A stretch of 42,500 nt of DNA from Prorocentrum cordatum (GCA_963575745.1 CAUYUJ010009580.1:274763-317262); one strand, 5' to 3'. Positions 1 to 10,058 are shown, numbered from the stretch's first letter. Made by a program: numbers and translations. The notes: generated by a model from the sequence alone, not told the origin.

Positions 1-609
1 GACGTTCGGACACTTCACTTCGTGGCATGCGGACGACCGTGGCTACTATTCAGGGCCCCGCGGCCGACGACGACGGCGTGCGCGCGCGAAGAAAAAACGA
101 ATGTGTCCCGCATGGTATTATTTGACAGGGATGATGGCCCTGGCAGGTGCGCAACCGTTGTCGCAGAAGTTCGAAAAAGTTGCTCGCAAAAGCCCGTTTG
201 ACAGAAATGTTTAAAAAGTGTTGGGTTTCCTACGAATCCGCAAGAGCGCGCGGGATGAGATTTTGACATTTTTTTGTTGAAAAACCATTGGTTTTTTGAT
301 GTTTTTATGTTAAAATCGCTCCGAACACTAAGCTTTTGGAAGGATTTCGTCTTGCGCGCGCGAATGTCCACTTTACCTTATTTTTTGCAAGGGATTCTTG
401 AAATTTGATTATATTAGAACAAGAAATGTCATTTTATAGTGTTTTTTGCAAGGGAAAACGGATTACAACAAAACAACCGGATCTGGATCACATCGTTTTA
501 CCTGAGGCTTCCTCACGAAAATGATGAAAATGTAGCTGCGGCCTAGGCGGCGCAGGGGGGCGTGCACCAGGGGGCCCAACAATAATTATTCTTTAGAATA
601 ATAATATTC
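1..609. repeat. Left-edge copy of the ~776-bp satellite
   Basis: Nearly identical to the units at the right edge (compare 40852-41460). It starts mid-unit and ends at the CAA-type tract that also joins units on the right. It is AT-richer than the rest of the window and contains an internal duplication: two related segments, each ending in TTTTTTGCAAGGG, about 75 bp apart. A minus-strand open frame of about 118 codons recurs in the copies but lacks an ATG start and is frameshifted in one copy, so I treat the unit as non-coding. Confidence 0.9.
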
Positions 610-771
610 AACAACACAACACAACCACAACCACAACCACAACCACAACCACAACCACAACCACAACCACAACCACAACCACAACCACAACCACAACCAC
701 AACCACAACCACAACCACAACCACAACCAACAACCAACAACCAACAACCAACAACCAACAACCAACACCCA
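610..771. repeat. (CCACAA)n and (CCAACAA)n microsatellite
   Basis: About twenty copies of a CCACAA hexamer run into about six copies of a CCAACAA heptamer. The tract begins where the satellite's CAA junction should be, so it probably arose by expansion of that junction. Confidence 0.95.
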
Positions 772-1594
772 ACAACAAAACGTGCTGGCATGGCACCCCC
801 AGCCCCCGCCCACTCGACCCACCCCACCGCGCAAGAGAAGTGGACGCTCCACTGGGTGTTGGCAAGAAGGCGCGCGCGACAGAAAGGAGAGCAAAGGGGA
901 GGGGGGTGACAAAAAAGACACGGTGGAGGAAACGATGCTGAAGCACATGTGTATATAGTTCTCCCCCGCAGAAAAGCTCAATGTGTGCACTCCTCCACCT
1001 GAGGGGCCTTTTGTGCAACAACGCATCCGCAGGAGAATTCTACTGGCAAGCCCTCCTTCACGCGGACGGCGCGCTCACACGTCTTGCACAGGAAGCGGAG
1101 ACCCCCATCCTAGTGCAACGTCCCTTTCGTGACCCTCCCCCACGCGAGGATGGTGCGGCTGTGGCAAAAGGGCGAGAAAGAGCAGGAGGAGTCGCCACGG
1201 CAGGAGGCAAAAAGGGGAGGGAACAGATCACCCAAGAAGGAAGACGAGGGGCGGGAAGAGGCAGAGAAGAGCAACACATATGGCCCGATGGACTAGCACT
1301 AACGAAAGCGACGGCCAGAGGCACACAACACTGATAAAGGAGTGGACAACGACGGAGGAAGAGGATCAGAGCGTGCTGCGCCGCCGCCAAGGCGGAATCG
1401 ACGCGCAAATCCCCCACGCCAGAAAAATGAGTGTAAGGCCCGCTCCACAAAAACCGCACCCAAACCATAGATGTAAGCCCTGTCCGGGGGATATACACTC
1501 GCCCGCGCGTGGAACAACGACTCACTGCAACTTGCAGGGTGCTACTTTCCGGGGTGCCAGCTCCGGGGTGCTACTTGTGAAGGGCACAATGCAC
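772..1594. other. No gene recognised
   Basis: GC-rich sequence without a tandem pattern. Open frames on both strands overlap each other and resemble nothing I know. No splice-bounded exon stands out. Confidence 0.5.
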
Positions 1595-1800
1595 TAGGAG
1601 CTCGACCACAAGAAACGTCCCACCGGAAAACCAACCCTGAGACCCCAGGGCGTCCGTTGACTCGTGGTGCGGGGACGCCAGGCTCACCAGAGCAAAACCA
1701 GAAGTGAACCCAGAAAGCCGAGTGCACCCTGGAGGGAAGCCGGGTATTGCTACCCATTGGCCCCCACTGTACTCTACGGTTCTGTCGGGCGTCTCCCCCT
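1595..1800 (+). repeat. Dispersed repeat D, copy 1
   Basis: It begins with GGAGCTCGACCACAAGAAA and contains CCTGAGACCCCAGG, then a segment ending near CACCCTGGAGG and a CCCACTGTA-like end. Related copies lie at 2025, 26871, 36318 and 38010, all in the same orientation. Length is about 170-200 bp. I see no terminal inverted repeat or poly(A), so the class is unknown. Confidence 0.75.
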
Positions 1801-1873
1801 AAGAAGGCTGATTTTTTGGGCGCGCTTGAAATATGCTTAAACATAAGGCAACATGAGCAAAAGCAGTCAAAAC

Positions 1874-1949
1874 CTGTTCCTTGGCGACTTCAATGTTTTG
1901 CACATTCCCCCAGTAGCGAAAATACCTCTCTACTTCATCCGTGGTGCAA
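1874..1949 (-). CDS. Candidate exon of an RRM-type RNA-binding protein (partial)
   Basis: The 76-nt segment reads CTTDEVERYFRYWGNVQNIE, then VAKEQ. This resembles the first helix and second strand of an RNA-recognition motif (pattern T-x-E-x-hydrophobic-x-x-Y/F-F-x-x-W/F-G-x-V). It ends in GGAACAG followed by GTTTTG, a plausible donor, and starts after an AG in CACGAG, so exon borders and phase are possible. The preceding strand (RNP2) and following RNP1 would be in other exons, which I could not find. Canonical RRMs are about 80 residues, so this is under half a domain. It may be a live exon or a relic. Confidence 0.4.
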
Positions 1950-2024
1950 CTCGTGACAGCCCGCGAAGCGCACCGACAGCACGGCACCAACTGGAGGGCA
2001 CCAAACAGACGGCAGGGGTCCGCT

Positions 2025-2175
2025 TCCATCAGACGCCCAAGCCTGAGACCCCAGGATGTTAGTCGACCTGGTTTGCAAAGACACTCTCTCCATAGCAATA
2101 CCCTTAAAACCAAAGCTACCCCGGGCACCCTGGAAGCAAGCAGCGTGTTTCTTGACAGGGGCCCCAACTGTACAG
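2025..2175 (+). repeat. Dispersed repeat D, copy 2 (diverged)
   Basis: It carries CCTGAGACCCCAGGATGTT and GGGCACCCTGGAAGCAAGCA, with GTGTTTCTTG and CCCCAACTGTA following. These match the core and end of the family in order. The 5' part is replaced or strongly diverged. Confidence 0.6.
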
Positions 2176-2783
2176 GACCGACCGCGAGGCACCAACCTTC
2201 GGTCGCTTAGGACGACAACCATGGAGCACCAGAGGGCACCAACCCAAGGCCACTACACAACATCGACTGTGGGCCCTCAACCACAAGGCACCGACCAAGA
2301 GCCGGACCACACCGGACCGACTTGGGAGAGCCGACCGGGCAACAATGCGGTCACCGCTTGCGCCACCTGTCGGCCAGCACGCAAAAGAGTACACGCTTCA
2401 GAGTACAACCTATGGGGTGCAATACTTGGTGCCAGCAGTGGACGGCGAATTTCCAATGCGACCAACTATACAAACGCAGCAAAAGGCACCAGAGGGCACC
2501 AACCACAGAGGAAGAAGGGTGCCCCTGCAAGACAGGCGAGCCGAAACAGCAGACCTTACCGCTGCTCAGCGCGAGGCCAGCCGAGAAGCGGCCGCCCGTC
2601 GCGACCAAGGGCTGGCGGTACAGGCCTGTGGCCAGGACCTCGCTCTGGTAACGCTCACGCGGGGCCGACTCGGCGACGCAGGACAAAGAGGAACTCGAGC
2701 GGGACCCACAACGAAGAAATATTGCCAACTCCCCAGCAGGGCCAGAACAAAGCTCAGACAATCTCAACAAGCACGCGGCGCTG
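2176..2783. other. No gene recognised; GGCACCAACC-like short motifs recur
   Basis: Motifs such as AGAGGGCACCAACC recur several times around 2225-2515 without a regular period. Long plus-strand open frames have biased composition (Arg, Gln, Thr, Pro) and match no family I know. Confidence 0.45.
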
Positions 2784-2808
2784 AAAAAAAAAAAAAAAAA
2801 AAAAAAAA
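2784..2808 (+). other. 25-nt poly(A) run
   Basis: An uninterrupted run of 25 A follows GCGGCGCTG. It could be the tail of a retroposed transcript, but the sequence after it (CTACCCCTGTG) is not repeated upstream, so no target-site duplication supports that. Confidence 0.9.
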
Positions 2809-3730
2809 CTACCCCTGTGAAGCGAAACAAGGAAGGCCAGACTGGCAGAACCCAACTAGATCAAGCTGCACGCACCGCGAAGGCGATGCGACGAGGGGGG
2901 GGGCGCAGCTCTCAGAGGCAGCGCGCCGGAAGAAGAACGAGGCGCGGGGCAGTGCAAGCAGGGCTGTCGGGGGCAGGGGAGATAGGGACAGTAGATTTGC
3001 CGTGTGTCTGACATGCGTCGTCGCCCCGTCCATGACCAAGAGAACCCACATCGTTTTAGCAACCGGGAAGAACACGCTGCGCGATTGAGCAAACTTATTC
3101 CGTCATATGCCCGTGGTGGCAACACTCATAACTCTGCGCTTGGACGCAAGAACCGAAAAAAAATAATAATAAACTATACACACAAAGAGACAAACAGACA
3201 TACAAATAACCAAACAAAACAACTCCATTTCACGCACCCAAAGACTCCCCACCATACCTGTCATCTGGGAGTGGCTGAATGAGCACTGCCGCTCCTTCCG
3301 GGTCCAACACGCAAGCACAAGGAAACGCCCTCGCCAGTCCCGCGGGCGACCCGCTCACGTTCTTCGAAGTTGCTCCGCTTGGGGGGCTCCGACGTGGCCG
3401 AGACAGTCGGCGGCACTGCCGGAGCGCCTCAAGGAGAGCAGAGCCCAAGACGCAAGCAAGCAGCGTCCGCCGACTGCTGGACTGAAAAGGCTGCCCGCTG
3501 AGACAGAATCGCCTGTGATGACTGTGGTGTCCAGCGCCTCAAAGAAATGTGGGCTTTGAGCCGCGCTTTGCTGCAATGGCGCTCTCCCGCGGGAAGCGGA
3601 ATTCGAAGCTGGAGCTGTGTGTCGCCAGCTGCAGCGCCGCGATCTGGCGGCCAAGGCCTTAGACGGGCCTGGTGCCAGCGGCGGGCAGCGGCAAAGGGCT
3701 CCTTGGCTGCCGGGCTGCCGGACTGGCTTG
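2809..3730. other. No confident gene
   Basis: About 3258-3400 on the minus strand stays open and ends in CCAGATGACAG before GTATGG, a good donor. The peptide resembles no family I recognise. The remainder holds only short A-rich and CA-rich stretches near 3155-3230. Confidence 0.4.
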
Positions 3731-3751
3731 CCCCCCCCCCCAAAAAAAAAA
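3731..3751. repeat. C11-A10 compound homopolymer
   Basis: Eleven C are followed directly by ten A. A very similar C12-A11 tract sits at 22214-22236, preceded there also by a GGC/GCC context. Confidence 0.9.
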
Positions 3752-3805
3752 CGCTGCCCGCGCGCCACTGCTGCAAATCCGCGCGTTGCGGTGGCACCGG
3801 GCTAA

Positions 3806-3942
3806 ACACACACACGCACACACACGCACACACACACACACACATACACACACATATACACACACACGCACGAGCACACGCACACGCACACACACGCACA
3901 CACACACACACACACACACGCACACACACACACACACACACA
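3806..3942. repeat. (CA)n microsatellite
   Basis: About 68 CA dinucleotides, interrupted mainly by CG and TA steps. Confidence 0.95.
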
Positions 3943-4596
3943 TTGCAAGGTAGATGATTAGAGCGGTCGCCATCCGCACCAGTAAGGTCCAACCCGCCCG
4001 TCGTAAACCCCATTCCGCGGACCAACTGACTGGGCTAGTCAAAGAACAGGAAAAATAATAATAAAACAAACGCAGTAAGCCAAGCTTTGAAAGACAAAAT
4101 CCTGCACGACCCCACCAAAACCTGCATGCGCGCCAACCTGGGCCAGCGCCACCCCGGCCCCGCAGGGTCCTGCCAGACCCAGCGCTCTGGCTGACCCCCT
4201 TGTGCAGTGACCTCCGCTGCTGGAGCCCCTACACTTCCGTTGCAGACCACGGCTGGTCCGCCGAGGCGTCGGCCCCCGTGGCGCCCCCAGGCCTCAGCAG
4301 GAGCAAGCGGGCGGCGGGGAGCCGCAGGATGATCCTGGATTGAGCACCCTCTTGACCATCCTGGTGCCCCGCATCGCCATGGCGGGCGCTCGCAGGACCT
4401 GGTCGCCTCAGAACCTCCCCGGGGCAGGGATCGACCTACGTTTCGCCGTTTTCGTGCCGTTTCAGCTTTCGACCAAAACCCGTCTTCCACTTCAGTGTCG
4501 TGTTCGTCCCCCCTCGTTGTCTTCCAACCGCCTCTGCTGCAAACCAAAAAATCTGCACGACGACGGCCCACGAGGTCGCCGAAACACCGTCCAGGT
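3943..4596. other. No gene recognised
   Basis: GC-rich sequence without a clear repeat. Both strands have open frames of biased composition and no recognisable domain. Confidence 0.45.
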
Positions 4597-5235
4597 CGAC
4601 ACCCCTGGCAGGGCCCCCAAGACGGCACCAAGAGGGCACCAAGACGGCCCAAGAGGCCTGCAAGACGCCCTAGATGGCCTCCAAGACGGCCCTGGAGCAC
4701 CCCAAGAGGGCCCCAAGACAGCCCAGAGAGGGCCCCAAGACGGCTTCCGACGGCGTCAGACAGGCCAGGAGGCCATCAAGGCGGCCCAAGATGGCTCCAA
4801 GGTGGCCCCAAGAGGTTCCAAGATGGCCCAAGAGGCCCCAACGAGGGCCTCCAGGAAAGCCCGAAGAGGACAAATCATTGATTTCCCTTCAGTGTTTGAA
4901 TGATGTTGGCATTTGCTTCTTTTCCGCCTTCCGACGGCCCGAGACGGCCCCCAAAGATCGCCCCAAGACCGCCCAACAGGCCTCCAAGATGGCCCCAGAA
5001 CGGCCCAGGAGACCCGCAAGACGGCCCCAAGACGGCCCCAAGACGGCCCAAGAGGCCTCCAAGACGCCCAAGATGGCCTCCTAGACGGCCCTGGAGCACC
5101 ACAAGAGGGCCCCAAGTCGGCCCAGTGAGGCCCCGAAGACGGCTTCCGACGGCGTCAGACAGGCCAGGAATGCCCTAAGACGGCCAAATAAGCCCCCGAG
5201 AAGCCCCCAAAAAACGCCCCCAGGAAGATCCCGAA
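4597..5235 (+). repeat. AAGACGGCCCC degenerate short-period array
   Basis: Dozens of degenerate units of about 11-13 nt (CAAGACGGCCC, CAAGAGGCCTC, CAAGATGGCCC). A block of about 122 bp at 4651-4772 is repeated at 5050-5172 with few changes, including a shared TTCCGACGGCGTCAGACAGG segment. Related arrays lie at 12610-13150 (same strand) and at 15125-15756 and 18944-19075 (reverse complement). Confidence 0.85.
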
Positions 5236-6340
5236 AGGCTCCAAGAGTGCCCCCAGAGGTTCCGAAGATGCCCCCTCCTCCTCCTCCTGATCTTCCCCGC
5301 TGTCCTCCCCCAAGTGTTCACCGGAGGGTTTCTACAACGGCTTGGGGAGCACTTGGTCCGATAGCTTGGCAGAGCTCTTGCCACAACGCTCGGCAACATG
5401 GGCGATTCCAAAGGCAGGGGGCGGCGGTGATTCGCTGTAGGCGTATCTTTATACACTCATACACATACTAATACATAGTCTACGCGCTTGCCCACGCGAA
5501 GCGTATCGTAGCGGACGTGCGCGCCCACAGACCGGTAACAGACTGGCTCCTGAGCACTCGCCCGATAAACTAGAATATGATGCCCGCCGGCAACATGCCC
5601 CAGGGTGACGCGCGGCGACAAGATGGTTACAAACCTCGACGTCGGTCGCGAATCATGACATCGATTGCGCGGTCGGCCTCGATTGCGCGGTCAGCTGCTT
5701 GCTGGCTGCAGCGTTAGACAAGTGCAACCAAGAAAGCGCTGAGCACCTATGCTATGAGAAATGACCATTGCCATCGATGGCCGTCCGCGGCGACAGCGCA
5801 ACCGAAAACCGACAAAATCGAAACCGACCGAAACCGACAGGCCGAGTAGCCTAGAAGGGCGCAGCGACGCAGCAACGGCAAAACAACTGACCGAACCGAA
5901 CCGACCAAACGCAGCCGACTGCGACGCAGCCGACCCGACCGAACCGTGGACAACATTCCCATCCATGGGAGTGAGACAAGCAAACAAACAGATGAGGCGC
6001 GCGCACCGAGGAGAAGAAATAATGCCGCTCCGCCTTGCCGCGTCGCCGCCGGGTGCGGGGGAGAGCACGGCGAGATGGGGGGGGAACCTGGCAGAAGCCA
6101 CCCAGTGAGGCAAGCGAGCATGCTGCAACGCACAATTGTCTGCGCCGCAATCGCTGAGAATTGAGAACCTTGGCCGCGGTTGGGGGAGAACACGAAACAA
6201 GAAGAGTAATAACAAGGGGGAAAAACAAACAACCAAAAACCAAACGTGGTTGAGCACAGCTAAACGCCAGATACAAATCCCCAAAACAAAACTTGCACTT
6301 CGGGGGTCCTACTAATGTCACTGAGAAATTGGACGGGATC
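5236..6340. other. No gene recognised
   Basis: Mixed unique sequence. A short run of ACCGA-type repeats at about 5800-5945 is the only pattern. Open frames overlap on several frames and resemble nothing known. Confidence 0.45.
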
Positions 6341-6344
6341 GGCA

Positions 6345-6812
6345 AAGTTTCGCCGCGTGGCCGCCCGTGGCCGCGTCGTTTGCTGGGTGGGTCCCGCGAG
6401 GTTTCGTCACGTGGCCGCCCGTTGCAGCCGCGCGGCCGCCTCGTGCGCTGGGTGGGTCTGGCGAGGCTTCGCCACGTGGCCGCCTCGTGGCCGCCTCGCG
6501 GCCGCCTCGTGCGAGGCTTCGCCACGTTACCGCCCCTGGCCGTCTCGCGGCCGCCTCGTGCGCTTGATGCGTCCGGCGAGGCTTCGCCACGACGCCACCT
6601 CGTGGCCGCCATGGCCGCCTCGTGCGCTGGGTGGGTCCGGCGAGATTCCGCCAGGTTGTCGCCCGTGGCCGCCTCGTGGCCGCCTCGTGCGATGGGTGGG
6701 TCCGGCGGCATTTCGCAACGTTGCCGCCCGTGGCCGCCTCGTGGCCGCCTCGTGCGCTGGGTGGTCTGGCGATGTTTCGCCACGTTACCGCCCGTGGACA
6801 CCTTTTGGGGGC
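6345..6812. repeat. Tandem repeat, unit about 60-68 bp
   Basis: Roughly seven imperfect units contain GTGGCCGCCTCGTGCGCTGG, a GGTCCGGCGAGG-like segment and a TTCGCCACGTT-like segment. The array is GC-rich and stays open in several frames on both strands, so its long frames are not evidence of a protein. Confidence 0.85.
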
Positions 6813-6834
6813 ACGGTGTGCGTACACTACATGG

Positions 6835-7215
6835 CTCACGCCAAACAGATTGCACTGCATCACTTACACCTCGTAGCTCATACCACATGGACGGCACATG
6901 GAGCGCACCACATAGTTTACACCGGATAGCTCACATATCAATAACTAACACCACACATGTATATATATATATATATATGTGCGTGTAGGTTGCACCGCAT
7001 AGCTTACACCACATAGCTCACACCAGATACATTGCACTGCCTATATTGCCCCACAGAGATTGCACCGCATAGCTTACATCTCATAGCTCACACCACATAT
7101 ATTGAATCAGATAGAATCCACCACAAAGCTTAAACCACATAGCTCATACCACATAGATTGCCCCCAACCGAGTACCCCACGTAGATTACACCTCATAGAT
7201 CACACTACACAGCTA
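6835..7215. repeat. ACCACATAGCTCACACC tandem array with (TA)n
   Basis: Short units of the form CACCACATAGCTCA, GATTGCACCGCATAGCTTA recur about every 20 or 42 nt. A (TA)n run lies at about 6959-6978. Much AT-richer than its neighbours. Confidence 0.85.
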
Positions 7216-7393
7216 ACAGATCCACAGTGCAACGCCTCACTGCTTGGGGCCCGCTGGCAAGCATAGATTTTCATACGTATTGCCAAAGCGGAATCGTGAC
7301 GCACGCCCAAGACCAGCAAGGAAGCGGGGCAGCCCCTTGGACGGCCCCAAAAAGATCAAAAACGGCCCCAAGTAGCTCACACCAGGAGAAACA

Positions 7394-7425
7394 CGACGAC
7401 AACGACGACGATAACGACGACGATA

Positions 7426-7465
<40 letters not shown>
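7394..7465. repeat. (GAC)n microsatellite
   Basis: About 24 GAC triplets, interrupted by AAC and GATAAC units. Confidence 0.95.
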
Positions 7466-7709
7466 CGACAAGGGATCCCTCGACGACTGGGGCAGGGGGG
7501 CCAGCAGCAGTGGCCGAAGGCCTGCGCAAACGTATATTTGAAAATCCCTTTTTGTTCGCTCCTCCTACGGTCATGTTCAGTCACGCCGGCAAAAGTTGGG
7601 GCCCAAAGGTCGTAGATAATGATGTGTCAGCTCTGGCAAGCACGATTCAACATCTTGGAGGCTGGAAACTGGGCACCAACACAGAACAGGGGGTGGCGCC
7701 CACAGGGGG

Positions 7710-7803
7710 AGGATGACCCTTGATTTCGGTGTTGGTGGTCATCTTTCGGCCACCTGGGAAGCCCGAAGATTACCACCATCACGGAGATCGGGATGATCTT
7801 CCC
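7710..7803. mobile_element. Small foldback element, about 95 bp
   Basis: The left arm (GATGACCCTTGATTTCGGTG, then a TTGGTGGTCATCTT-like segment) is an imperfect inverted repeat of the right arm (AAGATTACCACCATCACGG, then AGATCGGGATGATC). The arms nearly meet. A non-autonomous MITE/foldback origin is inferred. Confidence 0.6.
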
Positions 7804-7928
7804 TCGGTGGAGGCACTCCGTCGCTACTGGTGCTGGTGCCATCCTATAGGCATCCGAACATCTGCCACCGTGGCGCGAAGCACTGAGTGGAGTGCCGTCA
7901 GCACCCCTGGTGTCCCAACATTGCACGT

Positions 7929-8093
7929 CTTTTACCAGCCTCGAACTCATCCCTATCCCTAAGATTGACACGCCACAAGGCGATGACAGTCTTAGGGATT
8001 CGCCCTCCAAAAAAGTAAGGGAATCCCTAAGATTGGCATCGTGATGAGGAGATGCCCAGCATAGGGATAGGGATATGCTCCAGGCTGGTAAGT
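7929..8093. mobile_element. Foldback element, about 165 bp
   Basis: The left arm TTTTACCAGCCTCGAACTC, then ATCCCTATCCCTA, pairs with the right arm TAGGGATAGGGATATGCTCC, then AGGCTGGTAAG. A second inverted pair (CCCTAAG...CTTAGGG) is nested inside. No coding capacity. Confidence 0.65.
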
Positions 8094-8231
8094 CTTATTC
8101 AAACAGAAAGCTGTCCCCCAACTCGCGGGCGCTCCCGCGCGCTCTTGGGGTGCCCCGCGCGATTCTTCCAAATACGTCGGGGGCGTTTCTGGAGGGTCAA
8201 CGATTCCCGCGTGCATGCCCCGTAACTCGGG

Positions 8232-8410
8232 AGCGGCCAAGAGGGGGCTGTCCAAGAAGGGGGGGTGCAAATCATGGCCAGCGGCATGTGCACGGCCCAG
8301 CGGGGGGGCCAGGGACGTAATGAAACAAGAAGAGGCGACCTGAGATCTGGGGAGATATCATGGCCCCCGCCATGATATCCACCCCCCCCCAGTCATCACC
8401 CCCCTCTTTG
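8232..8410 (+). repeat. Dispersed repeat E, copy 1
   Basis: It contains ATCATGGCCAGCGGCATGTG, AAACAAGAAGAGG and the palindrome GATATCATGG...CCATGATATC. Copies lie at 21421-21602 and, more diverged, 24752-24895, all on the same strand. Confidence 0.8.
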
Positions 8411-8595
8411 CCGCCCCCGAGTAACGGTCTCGGGAGACCGTACTGGAATCGTGCCGGGACTCTCTCGGGGTGCCCTTGGGTAGCTTTTGAGCCCCTAGGG
8501 GCCACCCCAAGTGGGCGCTCATACACTTGGAAGGCTCGGTCGCTGCACGATCTTCATCACATTTCGGCGGCGAGCGAGGGGGGGAAGTGACACAA

Positions 8596-8750
8596 GGCCC
8601 TCTCAGAAGGCGGCGGGACTTCTCAGAAGCCCTCGCGCCTTCTGAGAGGTGTTTTGTGTCTTCGGGGCAGGCTTGGAAAACTTCTCAGAAGGCCAGGGGA
8701 CTTCCGAACCTCCTGAGAAGGCCTTCTCCTTCTCGCTTCCCCCCTCTTCG
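8596..8750 (-). repeat. Dispersed repeat F (TTCTCAGAAGG), copy 1
   Basis: Reverse-complement relative of 29431-29595: both hold CCCCGAAGACACA and AAGGCGCGAGGGCTTCTGAG in that order. It is rich in TTCTCAGAAG palindromes. Confidence 0.75.
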
Positions 8751-8889
8751 GACGCCCGAAATGGGTACGGAAAAATGGGTACAATGCCCAACAACCGCGG
8801 CGGCGTGGACAGCGAATCCTGTTCAGAATGAACAGGGACTGCTGTTGGGCACTGTGCCCGTTCTTTCCGTGCCCATGTCGGGCGCGCAG
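8751..8889. mobile_element. Foldback element, about 140 bp
   Basis: The left arm (CGCCCGAAATGGGTACGG, then a segment ending ATGCCCAACA) matches the reverse complement of the right arm over about 40 bp with few mismatches. A related half-element lies at about 31735-31800. It abuts repeat F. Confidence 0.7.
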
Positions 8890-9230
8890 ACCCTCGCCCG
8901 CCGCCGCCCATGGGCTCGTCGCTGCGAAGAGCGCCCCGGGAAAACACCAGAGGAGCTCCCACTGCGGCCCCCGAGCCCCCAAACACGGGGCCCCGAGACC
9001 CCCAGGACGTCCCCGCGAGGGGCCCGAAGCGTGGGCAGCTCGAAGATGGCCCGGGAGCCGTCCCTCTCCAAGATGGCCCCCGACCGAGCCCGCCCGCAGG
9101 CCCCCACAGCAGCCCCCCGAGGCCTCCAGAGGCCCACAGGAGGCCCCAGTGGACCCCAAGACCGAGATGCCTCCGAGGGGCCTCGGCCCCACGCCCGAGG
9201 CACGGAGGCCGGATGGGGGCGACAGCGAAT
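8890..9230. repeat. Degenerate CCAAGATGGCC / GAGGCC-rich stretch
   Basis: Loose copies of the short motif seen at 4597-5235, much more diverged. Open on both strands in several frames; no domain recognised. Confidence 0.4.
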
Positions 9231-9290
9231 GAGCATCATCGGCGGCGTGCCGCGGAAGAAGGAAGAACGACAGGGAGAGCCGGCTCAAAT

Positions 9291-9524
9291 AGAGGCCTCC
9301 TAGATGGGATAGGAGTAGATGGGGTCGAGGAATCGCGCTGCATCGCCGATGCATCGGCGATGCATCGGCGATGCAATGGCGATGCACCGGCGATGCCCGC
9401 GATGCATTGGCGCCGTCGGCGTGGCGAAAGTCGGGCTCCGCATCGAGCCGCATCGTCGATGCATCGGCGATGCGGCGCGATCCTTCGACCCCATCTACTC
9501 CGACCCCATCTGGGAAGCCTAGAT
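9291..9524. mobile_element. Foldback element GCATCGGCGATG, copy 1
   Basis: The arms GGCCTCCTAGATGGGAT... and ...CCCCATCTGGGAAGCCTAG are inverted repeats of about 60 bp. They surround a core of GCATCGGCGATG repeats, itself palindromic. Copies at 9674-10058 and 23047-23275 share arms and core. Confidence 0.75.
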
Positions 9525-9673
9525 CAAAATCACACGGTCGACCCACGCTCTCTTTTTGAGCACCGGGCCATCTGGATGTTGCGCCGCACAGCGACGCCGT
9601 CAAGAGCAACAAAAATGTCGCGCATTCGCCGAGCGTGCGCGCGCGTCTAGGCTTCTTCCACTTGGTCGGAACT

Positions 9674-10058
9674 AGAGGCCTCCTACAGTCGGGGCCTTGA
9701 CCCAAGGAACCCTAAATAAGGAACGGGTCCCCTCTTTTCCACAAGTTGAACTTCGATTTCCCATCGAAAACCAAAAGGAAAACCAAAGGCAAGCTGTGAA
9801 ACACTTAAGGAACACCGAGCCCCTCCCCAACGAAAAGCGTTCCTTCTTCAAGGCCCCGACTGTAGATGGGGTCGGAGCAGATGGGGTCGGAGGATCGCGC
9901 CGCATCGCCGATACATCGGCGATGCATCGGCGATGCCTCGGCGACGTCGGCGACGCATCGGCGACGTCGGCGTGGAGAACATCGGGCCTCACATCGAGCC
10001 GCATCGCCGCTGCATCGGCGATGCGGCGCACAGCTCCGACCCCATCTGGGAGGCCTAG
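9674..10058. mobile_element. Foldback element GCATCGGCGATG, copy 2, interrupted
   Basis: Same arms and core as copy 1, but the left arm is split within CCTCCTAGATGGGG by a 177-bp element at 9686-9862. Without the insert and one TA, the arm reads as in copies 1 and 3. Confidence 0.8.
9686..9862. mobile_element. Nested MITE with TA target duplication
   Basis: Perfect terminal inverted repeats CAGTCGGGGCCTTGA at both ends, extending imperfectly further inward (AAGGAAC, then CT). TA flanks both ends (9684-9685 and 9863-9864). The other foldback copies show the uninterrupted site. TA duplication and short inverted ends suggest mobilisation by a Tc1/mariner-like or other TA-specific transposase; none is encoded here. 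Confidence 0.85.

Noticed and set aside
15-371. Minus-strand ORF of 118 codons recurring in satellite units.
   Set aside because: Its start is TTG, one copy (around 41120) carries a 1-nt length change that breaks the frame, and identity between copies is explained by satellite homogenisation.
5851-6897. Minus-strand ORF of about 348 codons.
   Set aside because: More than half is the 60-68 bp tandem repeat read as Arg/His/Ala-rich sequence; the remainder has no recognisable domain.
9300-10030. GCATCGGCGATG clusters as a CRISPR-like array.
   Set aside because: Units are contiguous and self-complementary without unique spacers, and the arms mark them as foldback element cores.
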